Below are positions 8,358 to 15,954 of a stretch of 64,000 bases of DNA, piece after piece; positions within the stretch are counted from its first letter, which is position 1; every line of letters begins with the position of its first letter. A program made the position numbers and the translations under genes. The stretch is from Opitutaceae bacterium (GTDB lineage Bacteria > Verrucomicrobiota > Verrucomicrobiia > Opitutales > Opitutaceae). The notes below the pieces were generated by a model, which was given only the letters and a program-made list of their open reading frames with translations, ran no database searches and was not told the origin of the DNA. The DNA lies in the NCBI GenBank assembly GCA_015075305.1, contig JABTUS010000001.1, forward strand, positions 372,001-436,000. The letters run 5' to 3'.

Positions 8358-9380
8358 ATGGCTACCATCCCTTCGAAACCTCGAATCCTCACCACAACCG
8401 TCGGTTCATACCCGATCCCGGACTGGCTCGCCGCGCTCCCCAGCGAGCAGGCGGTCATCGATGCGACACGCGTCGTCTTCGACATCCAGAGACAAGCCGG
8501 CATCGACCTCCCGACGGACGGGGAACTCTACCGCTTCGACGTCAACCACCCGGACACGAATGGCATGATCGAATACTTCATCCGTCCGATGGCCGGCGTT
8601 TCGTCGGTGGTCGGTCGCTCAGTGACGGATGAATTCTCACGCCACCACCCGATGGGTTTTCGTCGCAAGCCCGCGGGTGTGGCTGTGGGCCCTCTGGGAG
8701 AGGGTTCGCTCAATCTGCTCGCCGACTGCCAGCGCGCCGCATCCGTCTCCGGAGGGGCGTTCAAGTTCACAGTGACGAGCCCCTACATGCTCGCACGCAC
8801 GCTGCTCGACCACCACTACGGCAGCTTCGAGGCTCTGACCATGGCCCTGGGCGAGGTGCTGGCCGCGCAGATGCCACGGCTGCCCGCCGCCTGCATCCAG
8901 GTCGACGAAGCCAACATCCCCGGCAATCCTTCGGATGCTCCGCTCGCCGCGAAATCGATGAATCTCGTGCTCGATGCGATCGACAAGGGGACCGAGCGCG
9001 CGGTCCATTTCTGTTTCGGCAACTACGGCGGACAGACCATCCAGAAGGGGAACTGGAGAAAGCTGGTCGCCTTTCTCAATGCGCTGCACACCGACCACCT
9101 GGTGCTCGAACTGGCGCACCGCCCCTCGGGCGATCTCGATGCTCTCAAGCACATCGACAAAAAAATCGCGATCGGTGTTGGCGTCGTCGACATCAAGGTG
9201 AATCACATTGAAACGCCGGACGAAATCGCCGCACGCATTGCGGCCGTTGAAAAGAAAGTTGGCTCCGGTCGTGTGCGCTGGGTGCATCCGGACTGCGGTT
9301 TCTGGATGCTCAAGCGTTCGATCGCCGACAGGAAAATGGAGGCGCTGGTCAGGGGTCGCGACCTCTACCTGGGACGCTAA
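8358..9380 (+). CDS. Short cobalamin-independent methionine synthase-like methyltransferase (MetE C-terminal domain only)
   Basis: A 340-residue protein that corresponds to the catalytic half of MetE and lacks its N-terminal half. The expected zinc ligands are all visible: His and Cys in HFCFGNYGG (near residue 216), Glu in VLELAHRP (near 249) and Cys in VHPDCGFWML (near 308). It begins with TTTVGSYPIP, typical of these short forms. Archaeal and bacterial core-MetE proteins move methyl groups from various donors, so methionine synthesis from methyl-folate is a guess. ATG 8358 is chosen over an upstream frame at 8334. Confidence 0.85.
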   Translation: MATIPSKPRILTTTVGSYPIPDWLAALPSEQAVIDATRVVFDIQRQAGIDLPTDGELYRFDVNHPDTNGMIEYFIRPMAGVSSVVGRSVTDEFSRHHPMGFRRKPAGVAVGPLGEGSLNLLADCQRAASVSGGAFKFTVTSPYMLARTLLDHHYGSFEALTMALGEVLAAQMPRLPAACIQVDEANIPGNPSDAPLAAKSMNLVLDAIDKGTERAVHFCFGNYGGQTIQKGNWRKLVAFLNALHTDHLVLELAHRPSGDLDALKHIDKKIAIGVGVVDIKVNHIETPDEIAARIAAVEKKVGSGRVRWVHPDCGFWMLKRSIADRKMEALVRGRDLYLGR

Positions 9381-9406
9381 CCACGCCCAATCGCGACGCT
9401 CCCCTG

Positions 9407-10096
9407 TTGCCAACGCGTCAGATCCGCGCACCTTTTCCGGACGTGTATAGCACTTCCGGCAAGGTCATCGTGGAGGATTGGGGTCGGACCCACTATGATG
9501 ACGCGCTCGCGCGCCAGCTGACATTGCTGGAGGATCGGCTTGCCGGCAGGCGCGGCGACACGCTCGTTTTTACGGAGCATGATCCTGTCTTCACTGTGGG
9601 TCTGCGCTCTGGCGCCGATACGCACCTCCTCTGGAACGAAACGGAACTGACGGCGGCCGGAGTCTCGGTGAGGCAGACCAACCGCGGAGGCGACATCACC
9701 TATCACGGTCCCGGTCAGTTGGTCGCCTACCCCATCGTCTCCCTGGAGCGCAGAAAGGATCTGCACGCCTACCTCCGTTTTCTCGAGGACGTGCTCGTCG
9801 ACACCGTGGCGTCCTTTGGCCTGAACGCGGCGCGCCGCTCCGGCAGGACCGGCATTTGGATCGAACAGCGCAAGATCGCCGCGATCGGCGTGGCCGCGCG
9901 ACGCTGGGTCGCGTATCACGGTGTGGCGCTCAACGTTTCTCCCGATCTTGGTCATTTCGCCGGCATCATCCCCTGCGGCATCAGCGCGTCGGACGGTTCC
10001 GTCACCTCACTGGTCCGGGAAGGCGTCGCCGACGCGACGCTCGACCAAGCGAGAGCAGCCTTCACTGCAGCCTTCGTCCGGCGCTGGGAGGGATGA
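9407..10096 (+). CDS. lipB: Octanoyltransferase LipB
   Basis: A protein of up to 229 residues with the LipB signature RGGDITYHGPGQLVAYPI near residues 91-108. The catalytic lysine region is RKIAAIGVAARR (near 153) and the acyl-carrying cysteine is in GIIPCGI (near 188). It transfers octanoyl groups from acyl carrier protein to lipoyl domains, the first step of lipoate synthesis. LipA, the next step, is encoded at 12194, with a toxin-antitoxin locus in between. The start is uncertain: a TTG at 9407 gives the long form and a GTG near 9442 a shorter one. Confidence 0.92.
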   Translation: MPTRQIRAPFPDVYSTSGKVIVEDWGRTHYDDALARQLTLLEDRLAGRRGDTLVFTEHDPVFTVGLRSGADTHLLWNETELTAAGVSVRQTNRGGDITYHGPGQLVAYPIVSLERRKDLHAYLRFLEDVLVDTVASFGLNAARRSGRTGIWIEQRKIAAIGVAARRWVAYHGVALNVSPDLGHFAGIIPCGISASDGSVTSLVREGVADATLDQARAAFTAAFVRRWEG

Positions 10097-10241
10097 GTTG
10101 CAACGGAGAGCCCCGTGCCCTGCTCCCAATTGATGTTTTTCGTCCCGCAGGCGGGCAGACTTTGAACTCGAAGCGACCCGGCCATGCGGTGGAACGCGGA
10201 GGATCGCGCAATGCTCTCTTGCGCGACAGTTCCCTCTGTGC

Positions 10242-10496
10242 ATGATTCTGTGCATGCCATTCAAGACGATTTCACTCTCTGAGGACGCATACCGCAAATT
10301 GAAGAAGGCGAAACGCACTCCACGGGAGTCGTTCACTGAGGTCGTCCGTCGTGCATCCTGGGATGAACCGGCCGAAACCATGGGAGAGGCACTGGACCTG
10401 CTCAAAGCCGAGTTCGGCGGAGGCAACACCACCATCACGGCCGGGGAACTGGAGAATTCGAGGCGCTTGCATGCCCGCCGCAGTTCCCCGCGCTAG
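10242..10496 (+). CDS. VapB-family antitoxin (partner of the PIN toxin beyond the IS)
   Basis: An 84-residue protein (80 if it starts at the second ATG, 10254). FKTISLSEDAYRKLKKAKRTPRESFTEVVRR has the ribbon-helix-helix look of the archaeal/bacterial VapB (PF02697-type) antitoxins. It should bind and neutralise its PIN RNase and repress its own promoter. The TAG stop (10494-10496) uses the TA target of an IS630-family element plus the first G of that element. In the ancestral sequence this stop directly abuts the toxin ATG, so the pair was a tightly coupled operon. Confidence 0.8.
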   Translation: MILCMPFKTISLSEDAYRKLKKAKRTPRESFTEVVRRASWDEPAETMGEALDLLKAEFGGGNTTITAGELENSRRLHARRSSPR

Positions 10497-10518
10497 TGTT
10501 CTGTTGCTGAAATGACTA
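10496..10518. repeat. Left terminal inverted repeat of IS630 element
   Basis: GTGTTCTGTTGCTGAAATGA begins the element; the repeat continues to 10518. It pairs with 11676-11698 with two mismatches in 23 positions. Confidence 0.9.
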
Positions 10519-10551
10519 GACTTAAAAGTCGTTATCGTTCAACCTGCAAGC

Positions 10552-11667
10552 ATGAGCAGGAAACCGACGATTCTGACGGTCACGGCAGACCAACGTGGCG
10601 TTTTGGAGCGCTGGGTGGGCGCGCACGGTACGCCCCAGCAGGTGGTGAAGCGCTGCCGGATCATTTTGCGCAAGGCCGAAGGGCTGGACGATGCCACGAT
10701 TGCGGAGGAGCTGGAGGTGAACCGGCACACCTGCCGGCTGTGGCGCCAGCGCTTTGTGTCCGCAGGTCCGCAAGGATTGTGGGACGTGGCGAATGGCCGC
10801 GGGCGCAAGCCGCGCCGAGGGCTGGCGAAAAGGATCGTCGAAGCGACGCTGCACACGAAGCCGCCGGGGCGGACGCACTGGAGCGCGCGAACCCTGGCGA
10901 AGGCGCAGGGCGTGCATGCGAGCACAGTCGCGCGTATCTGGCAGGAGCATGGGTTGCAGCCGCACCGACAGGAGACGTTCAAACTCTCCCGCGATCCACA
11001 GTTTGTGCCCAAACTGCTCGATGTGGTGGGCGTTTACCTCAACCCACCGCAAAACGCGGTGGTGCTCTGCGTGGACGAGAAAAGCCAGATTCAGGCGCTG
11101 GATCGCACGCAACCAGGCCTGCCGCTGAAGCGCGGTCGCTGCGGCACCTGGACGCACGACTACGTGCGCCATGGCACGACCACGCTGTTTGCCGCATTGA
11201 ACGTGGCCGCCGGCAAGATCAGCGGCCACTGCTTCCCGCGCCACCGGCACATCGAGTTCCTGAAGTTCCTGCGACAAATCGACGCGGAATATGCCGAGGC
11301 GGACGAGCTCCATCTTATCGTCGACAATTACGGCACCCACAAACACGAGCGGGTGCAGCGCTGGCTCGCCCGGCGTCCACGCTTCAAACTGCACTTCATT
11401 CCCACCAGTTCGAGCTGGCTCAATCTGGTGGAGCGCTGGTTTGCCGAACTCACCGGCAAGGCGGTGCGTCGCGGCAGCTTCTCCAGTGTTCCCGATCTGA
11501 TCAACTCGATCACCCGCTTCATCGAGCAATGGAACCAGGAGCCCACGCCATTTGTTTGGACCGCCAAGGCGGAGGACATCCTTGCCAGGATCGAACGCTG
11601 TCGTCGCCGGCTCGAGGCCATCCAGCCCGGTTGCACCCGGCGAAAGCCGCGCAAGAAGGCCGCATGA
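10552..11667 (+). CDS. IS630-family DDE transposase
   Basis: A 371-residue transposase. The N-terminal half holds helix-turn-helix segments (DATIAEELEVNRHTCRLWRQ, and a second winged-helix-like part). The catalytic DDE core follows: first Asp in VVLCVDEKSQIQ (near residue 170), second Asp in HLIVDNYGTHKH (near 259), and Glu in NLVERWFAELTGK (near 296) with the usual SSWLN lead-in. The start at ATG 10552 lies 34 bp inside the left repeat. Frames on the other strand and in other phases across this gene are shadows. Confidence 0.95.
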   Translation: MSRKPTILTVTADQRGVLERWVGAHGTPQQVVKRCRIILRKAEGLDDATIAEELEVNRHTCRLWRQRFVSAGPQGLWDVANGRGRKPRRGLAKRIVEATLHTKPPGRTHWSARTLAKAQGVHASTVARIWQEHGLQPHRQETFKLSRDPQFVPKLLDVVGVYLNPPQNAVVLCVDEKSQIQALDRTQPGLPLKRGRCGTWTHDYVRHGTTTLFAALNVAAGKISGHCFPRHRHIEFLKFLRQIDAEYAEADELHLIVDNYGTHKHERVQRWLARRPRFKLHFIPTSSSWLNLVERWFAELTGKAVRRGSFSSVPDLINSITRFIEQWNQEPTPFVWTAKAEDILARIERCRRRLEAIQPGCTRRKPRKKAA

Positions 11668-11675
11668 TATATGTA

Positions 11676-11698
11676 TAGTCATTTCCGCGACAGAACAC
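11676..11698. repeat. Right terminal inverted repeat of IS630 element
   Basis: The reverse complement of this stretch begins GTGTTCTGTCGCGGAAATGA and matches the left repeat at 21 of 23 positions. The flanking TA is at 11699-11700. Confidence 0.9.
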
Positions 11699-11701
11699 TA
11701 G

Positions 11702-12097
11702 ATGTTTCTCCTGGATACCAATTTTCTGATAGACCTGCACGACGAGTTGCGCGGCGATCCTTCGAAAGGCGGCCCGGCGCAGCGATTCATGGAGGAGCAT
11801 CGCTCGCACCCAATGGCGATCAGCGCGGTGACAGCCAATGAATATGCGGCGGGCATACACAACGAACGGGAGGCGCGCCGCTTTCTGCGCCGCTTTCGGC
11901 TGATTGCCCTTGGACGAGACATCGCCCTGCTGGCATCTGGAATAGACCGCAATCTGTCATCCAAGGGACTGCGCCTTGGCGAGAATGACACCTGGCAGGC
12001 CGCCGTGGCGCTTCGTTTTGACCTGATCCTCGTGACAGATGACTCCGATTTCGACCGGATCCCCAGTCTCAAGCATCGCAGCTATCGCAATGCCTGA
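11702..12097 (+). CDS. PIN-domain toxin (VapC type), separated from its antitoxin by an IS
   Basis: A 131-residue PIN ribonuclease. The acidic active-site set is complete: Asp in LLDTNFLIDL (residue 5), Glu in TANEYAAGI, Asp in GENDTWQAAVA and Asp in VTDDSDFDRI. VapC toxins cleave tRNA or rRNA. The ATG at 11702 is 2 bp from the right TA of the IS630 element. Before insertion it followed the antitoxin stop with no gap (TAG then ATG). Expression must now come from read-through or from a promoter inside the IS, which matters for toxin-antitoxin balance. Confidence 0.87.
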   Translation: MFLLDTNFLIDLHDELRGDPSKGGPAQRFMEEHRSHPMAISAVTANEYAAGIHNEREARRFLRRFRLIALGRDIALLASGIDRNLSSKGLRLGENDTWQAAVALRFDLILVTDDSDFDRIPSLKHRSYRNA

Positions 12098-12193
12098 AAT
12101 GAAGAAGCCTCGCATCCGCAGCGATGCGCGCTCCCTGGAAAAAACTGTGTTCAACCCTGTCCAACTGTGGTTCAAGTGATACCTTTGCTGATC

Positions 12194-13090
12194 ATGGACA
12201 CCTCCCGCAAACCCGCCTGGCTGCGCGCCAAACTTCCCAGTGGCCCGGGCTACAGCGCCGTGCGGAAGCTCGTCGACGAAAACAAGCTGCACACCGTCTG
12301 CCAGAGCGCGCAATGTCCGAACCTGGGTGAATGCTGGTCGCGCGGCACGGCGACGGTTATGATCCTCGGCAACATCTGCACCCGTTCCTGCAACTTCTGC
12401 GCCATTCAGACCGGACGTCCCAGCGAGGTTGATTTCGGCGAACCCGCGCGGGTAGCCGACGCCGTTGCCAAAATGGGACTGAAGCACTGCGTGATCACCA
12501 GCGTTTCCCGGGACGAACTCACCGACGGAGGCGCGGGCATCTGGGCAGCCACGATTCGCGCGGTTCGCCACCGAAACCCGCAGACCGCCATCGAGGTGCT
12601 GGTTCCCGATTTCAAGGGACGCCTTGAACTGGTGGATCTCGTGCTCGACGCAAGGCCGGACATCTACAACCACAACCTGGAGACCGTGGAGCGGCTGCAG
12701 AAGCCGGTGCGCGTCCAGGCCCGTTATGACCGCTCACGCTCCGTGCTTCGACGCGCGAAAAGCAGGGGCTTCACCACAAAGACCGGCATCATGCTCGGAC
12801 TGGGTGAAACGCTGGACGAAATCGAACGGACGATTCGCGACGTCGCGGCGGACGGGACGGACATTCTCACCATCGGGCAGTACCTGCAGCCGACGCCCCA
12901 GCACTGGAAGATAGACCGCTGGGTTCATCCCGACGAATTCATTCGCTGGAAGGAGTTCGGGCTGTCCATCGGCATCGGCGTGGTCGAGAGCGGCGCGATG
13001 GTCCGCTCCAGCTACCACGCCGACGAGCAGTCGCAGAAGTACACCGGTATCGAACATCTCAATACAGCCAATTCCCTGGCGGAAGCCTGA
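12194..13090 (+). CDS. lipA: Lipoyl synthase LipA
   Basis: A 298-residue radical SAM enzyme that inserts two sulfurs into octanoyl groups. The first cluster is signalled by VCQSAQCPNLGECWSRGTAT (cysteines near residues 35, 40 and 46). The radical SAM cysteines are in CTRSCNFCAI (near 61-68). The C-terminal MVRSSYHADE carries the conserved RSSY serine that ligates the auxiliary cluster. The ATG at 12194 (MDTSRKPAWLRAKL) is preferred to an in-frame GTG at 12167. It acts directly after LipB (9407-10096). Confidence 0.95.
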   Translation: MDTSRKPAWLRAKLPSGPGYSAVRKLVDENKLHTVCQSAQCPNLGECWSRGTATVMILGNICTRSCNFCAIQTGRPSEVDFGEPARVADAVAKMGLKHCVITSVSRDELTDGGAGIWAATIRAVRHRNPQTAIEVLVPDFKGRLELVDLVLDARPDIYNHNLETVERLQKPVRVQARYDRSRSVLRRAKSRGFTTKTGIMLGLGETLDEIERTIRDVAADGTDILTIGQYLQPTPQHWKIDRWVHPDEFIRWKEFGLSIGIGVVESGAMVRSSYHADEQSQKYTGIEHLNTANSLAEA

Positions 13091-13218
13091 ACGGGAGAAC
13101 CCGATCCGCTCCAGTGGCGGCCTGAGCGCGGACCGGTTCGGGACGGATACTGGCTTGTGATTGAAATTGAATGCAGCAAGCTTGGGGTGCCATCAAATCC
13201 CGGCCTGCAAATCCCCCC

Positions 13219-13989
13219 ATGCTGACTCGAAAGATGATCGTCCGAAACTGGCTTCCTCGCTACACAGGGGTGCCATTGAAGGACTTTGGTGATTATGTCC
13301 TGCTGACTAATTTCCAGCGCTACGTGGAGTTGTTCGCCAGGTTGCACAAGGTGCCAGTGCAAGGCCGTGAAAAACCGATGCCGAGCGCAACCGCAGGACG
13401 AATCACGATCATAAATTTCGGCATGGGAAGCGCCACTGCCGCGACCATTCTCGATCTGCTTTCGGCGATTTCTCCAAAGGCTGTTCTGTTTCTCGGGAAA
13501 TGCGGGGGGATCAAACACCGTGCCGTTGTGGGAGATCTCATTCTGCCCATCGCCGCGATCCGAGGTGAAGGCACCAGCAACGACTACTATCCTCCCGAGG
13601 TTCCCGCCCTGCCAGCCTTTGCGCTGCAGAAGGCGATTTCCACGACGATTCGCGATCACAAGCGCGACTATTGGACCGGCACCGTTTACACGACGAACCG
13701 CCGCGTCTGGGAGCACGACACCCGGTTCAAGGCGTACCTCAAGCGCATTCGCGCCATGGCCATCGACATGGAGACAGCCACAATTTTCATGACGGGCTTC
13801 TTCAACGAAATCCCCACAGGCGCGCTGCTGCTGGTTAGCGATCAGCCCATGTTTCCCGAAGGAGTGAAGACCGCCGCGAGCGATGCCGCAGTCGATGAAA
13901 AGTATGTCGGCGACCACCTGCGCATCGGAATTGATTCCCTCAAGCAGCTCATCAATCAGGGGCTGACCGTGAAGCACCTCAAGTTCTGA
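13219..13989 (+). CDS. amn: AMP nucleosidase, short form
   Basis: A 256-residue phosphorylase-fold protein. Key stretches are IVRNWLPRYTGVPLKDFGDYVLLTNFQRYVELF, then INFGMGSATAATILDLLSA, then FLGKCGGIKHRAVVGDLILP, and the C-terminal AIDMETATIF with LLVSDQPMF. This is the short Amn-like form, which lacks the N-terminal domain of E. coli Amn. It would hydrolyse AMP to adenine and ribose 5-phosphate. An in-frame start at 13171 would add 16 residues; 13219 agrees with the length of related short proteins as I recall them. No Shine-Dalgarno sequence supports either. Confidence 0.85.
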   Translation: MLTRKMIVRNWLPRYTGVPLKDFGDYVLLTNFQRYVELFARLHKVPVQGREKPMPSATAGRITIINFGMGSATAATILDLLSAISPKAVLFLGKCGGIKHRAVVGDLILPIAAIRGEGTSNDYYPPEVPALPAFALQKAISTTIRDHKRDYWTGTVYTTNRRVWEHDTRFKAYLKRIRAMAIDMETATIFMTGFFNEIPTGALLLVSDQPMFPEGVKTAASDAAVDEKYVGDHLRIGIDSLKQLINQGLTVKHLKF

Positions 13990-13991
13990 GA

Positions 13992-14909
13992 TCAAATCAC
14001 CTCGATCCAGAACGGTACAAAGCGCTCCTTTCCCTGAACCGAAAGCTGCGACCAGATCACATATTGCCCGGCTTTTGGGATGGTCACCCTGAAACTCAGC
14101 CTGGGACGAACCCCCGTGAGCGGTTTGCTGATGTCGGTCTCGTTCGGATGGAGATGCGCGAAGCCACCGCGCTCCACGTCGAAGGCAACCAGATGGGCAA
14201 ACGCATCCATCACCGTATCCAGGGTGATGGTCGCCTCCCCTGCGCGCGACACCGTCAGATTCAGTTCCGCTGCCGCACCCGCCCTCACCGGCCCATCCTT
14301 CGAAGCCAGTTCGAAGCGCCAGCCATCCTTGTCCACAACAACCGTCGGGAGCGTTTCGGATGCCGAATTTCGACTCAACACGGGCCCCGCCACCTGAAGG
14401 TTGGCATGGGCATACAGCCCACGCCCCGTGGCAACCGGAGTGAAGTCAGAAAAGATCCGGTAGTTGCCACCCGCACGAGGCTTAAATGAAAACGCCCATT
14501 CCCCCGGGGTCCCTGTGGGCTTGGGATGCACGTGCTGATAATCCGTGAGGGACGGATCCACGATGAGCAGATGCAGCTTCTCCGTGTGGGCGACAACGAG
14601 ATCCTCGGGACCAAGCGACTTGCCCGTGGAGGTGGCCAGACGAACGGTCGCATTGACGGTCACTGCCGCTTCGGGCGGAGTGGCGGTCAGCACCGTCATC
14701 ACCACCGGCGAGCGCACGGCAACGACCGGTATGAACTGGGGGTTGGAAGGATCGCAGAATTCGATCGAGTTTCCGCCTTTCACGGCGAAATCCATGTGGC
14801 TGAGATTTGTCCCCGTTGGGAGGAGTCGGAACGTCACATAGGCGGCCAGCGCCAGCGCCGTGATCCCGGCCACCTGGCGCTTCTGGGCTGCCGTCAGCGC
14901 ATGCGTCAT
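13992..14909 (-). CDS. Membrane-anchored YtkA-like protein, probable copper/oxidase-assembly accessory
   Basis: A 305-residue protein with an N-terminal membrane anchor (residues 12-32, VAGITALALAAYVTFRLL) and an outer domain of beta sandwiches. Motifs LHLLIVDPSLTDYQHVHPK and FAHLHPNETD recall YtkA/FixH-like and CopC-like domains, in which His residues near HVHP and HLHP may bind metal. Its start overlaps the stop of the upstream CusF-SCO gene (ATGA), so the two are translated together. A role in copper handling for cytochrome oxidase is inferred from that coupling and from the divergent heme A genes. Confidence 0.65.
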   Translation of the reverse strand: MTHALTAAQKRQVAGITALALAAYVTFRLLPTGTNLSHMDFAVKGGNSIEFCDPSNPQFIPVVAVRSPVVMTVLTATPPEAAVTVNATVRLATSTGKSLGPEDLVVAHTEKLHLLIVDPSLTDYQHVHPKPTGTPGEWAFSFKPRAGGNYRIFSDFTPVATGRGLYAHANLQVAGPVLSRNSASETLPTVVVDKDGWRFELASKDGPVRAGAAAELNLTVSRAGEATITLDTVMDAFAHLVAFDVERGGFAHLHPNETDISKPLTGVRPRLSFRVTIPKAGQYVIWSQLSVQGKERFVPFWIEVI

Positions 14910-15868
14910 GACGCGCCCTTCCCGCCGTGGTTCATTTTCCCCACGAATTCCTCCACGCTCCAGGAGCTTCCATCCGCCCTCCAGACTATGGTGCCCTTCT
15001 CGTTGATCAGTATCGTCGCGAGCGTGTGATTGATCAAATCCCCCTTGAATTCGGCGATCACTCCAAACTGCGTGAGCAATGCGCGGATCGCCTCCTCCGG
15101 TCCGGTGAGGAACGAATAGTTCGAAGTATCGATTCCACGCGCGGACGCATACTGCTTCAGCACACCCGGCGTATCGAAGGTGGGATCGAGCGAGATCGAA
15201 ATCAGTTCAAGGTTGGTGATTCCCTCCTTCTTCGCCCTGGCCTGCACCTGCTGGAATCTCGTGACGGCGGCCGGGCACATCGTGGCCACCGGACAGCGCG
15301 TGAAGATGAAGTTGACCAATACCTGCCGGCCTCGAAAACGATCGGATTGCACGACGGTTCCGGTCTGGTCATAGAGTGTGAACGATGGGGTGCTCTCCCC
15401 GACTTCGCGATAGGCGCTTCGCCCACGAATCGTCGTGTCTTGGAGAAGCGACGCGGTGCCTGCCGCAACCTTCGAGGTGGCGACTGCCTCCGCCGGCCAG
15501 ATTTTTTCCAGGAGAAGATCGCCGCCCTCATTGGAAACCATCTCCGCGGTGATGTGCTGACCCTCCTTCGCATTCGCAAGATCTCCGGGCGACACAATGA
15601 ATTCCATCGTCATCGCCGGCATGTAACCCGGAATCTCCTCGTGTTTCACGATGAGTCTCCCTCGATCGAGTTCTATGCCAATGATCTCGCCCTTCAGGGG
15701 ATAACGGGCTCTGGTCTTGCCCGCCCCATCACCGTTCGGAGCAGTGTGCTCTCTTGGTTGGCTGCATCCCCAGGCGATTGCTATCGCAACCGCAATGAAA
15801 GTCATGCCTGCAACCTGCAGCAGATTTCGGACGGTGGAACGGCGCGACAAAAGGTGCTTCGACTCCAT
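14906..15868 (-). CDS. CusF-like domain fused to SCO1/SenC copper chaperone, lipoprotein
   Basis: A 320-residue protein with an N-terminal membrane segment ending in AWGCSQ, a possible lipobox. Residues 55-95 are CusF/CopC-like (YPLKGEIIGIELDRGRLIV, with GYMPAMTMEF). From about residue 150 a thioredoxin-fold SCO domain runs (VGESTPSFTLYDQTG). Its cysteines are in FTRCPVATMCPA, with five residues between them instead of the usual three, and the distal His is in GDLINHTLA. SCO proteins load copper into the CuA site of cytochrome c oxidase. The divergent neighbours make heme A, which supports that role. Confidence 0.88.
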   Translation of the reverse strand: MESKHLLSRRSTVRNLLQVAGMTFIAVAIAIAWGCSQPREHTAPNGDGAGKTRARYPLKGEIIGIELDRGRLIVKHEEIPGYMPAMTMEFIVSPGDLANAKEGQHITAEMVSNEGGDLLLEKIWPAEAVATSKVAAGTASLLQDTTIRGRSAYREVGESTPSFTLYDQTGTVVQSDRFRGRQVLVNFIFTRCPVATMCPAAVTRFQQVQARAKKEGITNLELISISLDPTFDTPGVLKQYASARGIDTSNYSFLTGPEEAIRALLTQFGVIAEFKGDLINHTLATILINEKGTIVWRADGSSWSVEEFVGKMNHGGKGAS

Positions 15869-15954
15869 AGGGAACTACCGATCCGCGCAGAGGAATAAAT
15901 TGTCAAAGCGATAGGCATGCTTACGATGGCCGGCTTCAACATTTGTCGTCCAGC

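Larger units (their letters stand above)
10494..11700 (+). mobile_element. IS630-family insertion sequence with TA target duplication
   Basis: The element is 1203 bp (10496-11698) and is flanked by the duplicated TA at 10494-10495 and 11699-11700. Terminal inverted repeats of 23 bp (10496-10518 and 11676-11698) match at 21 positions and begin GTGTTCTGT. TA target sites and a single DDE transposase are hallmarks of IS630. It sits exactly between the antitoxin stop and the toxin start. Both ends and the transposase frame are intact, so it looks recent and possibly active. Confidence 0.93.

Noticed and set aside
10512-11678. 388-residue plus-strand frame in another phase of the IS630 element
   Set aside because: Only the frame at 10552-11667 contains the ordered helix-turn-helix and DDE motifs; this one has neither.
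10522-11682. 386-residue minus-strand frame across the IS630 element
   Set aside because: It mirrors the DDE transposase on the plus strand; GC-rich codon use leaves the antisense frame open.
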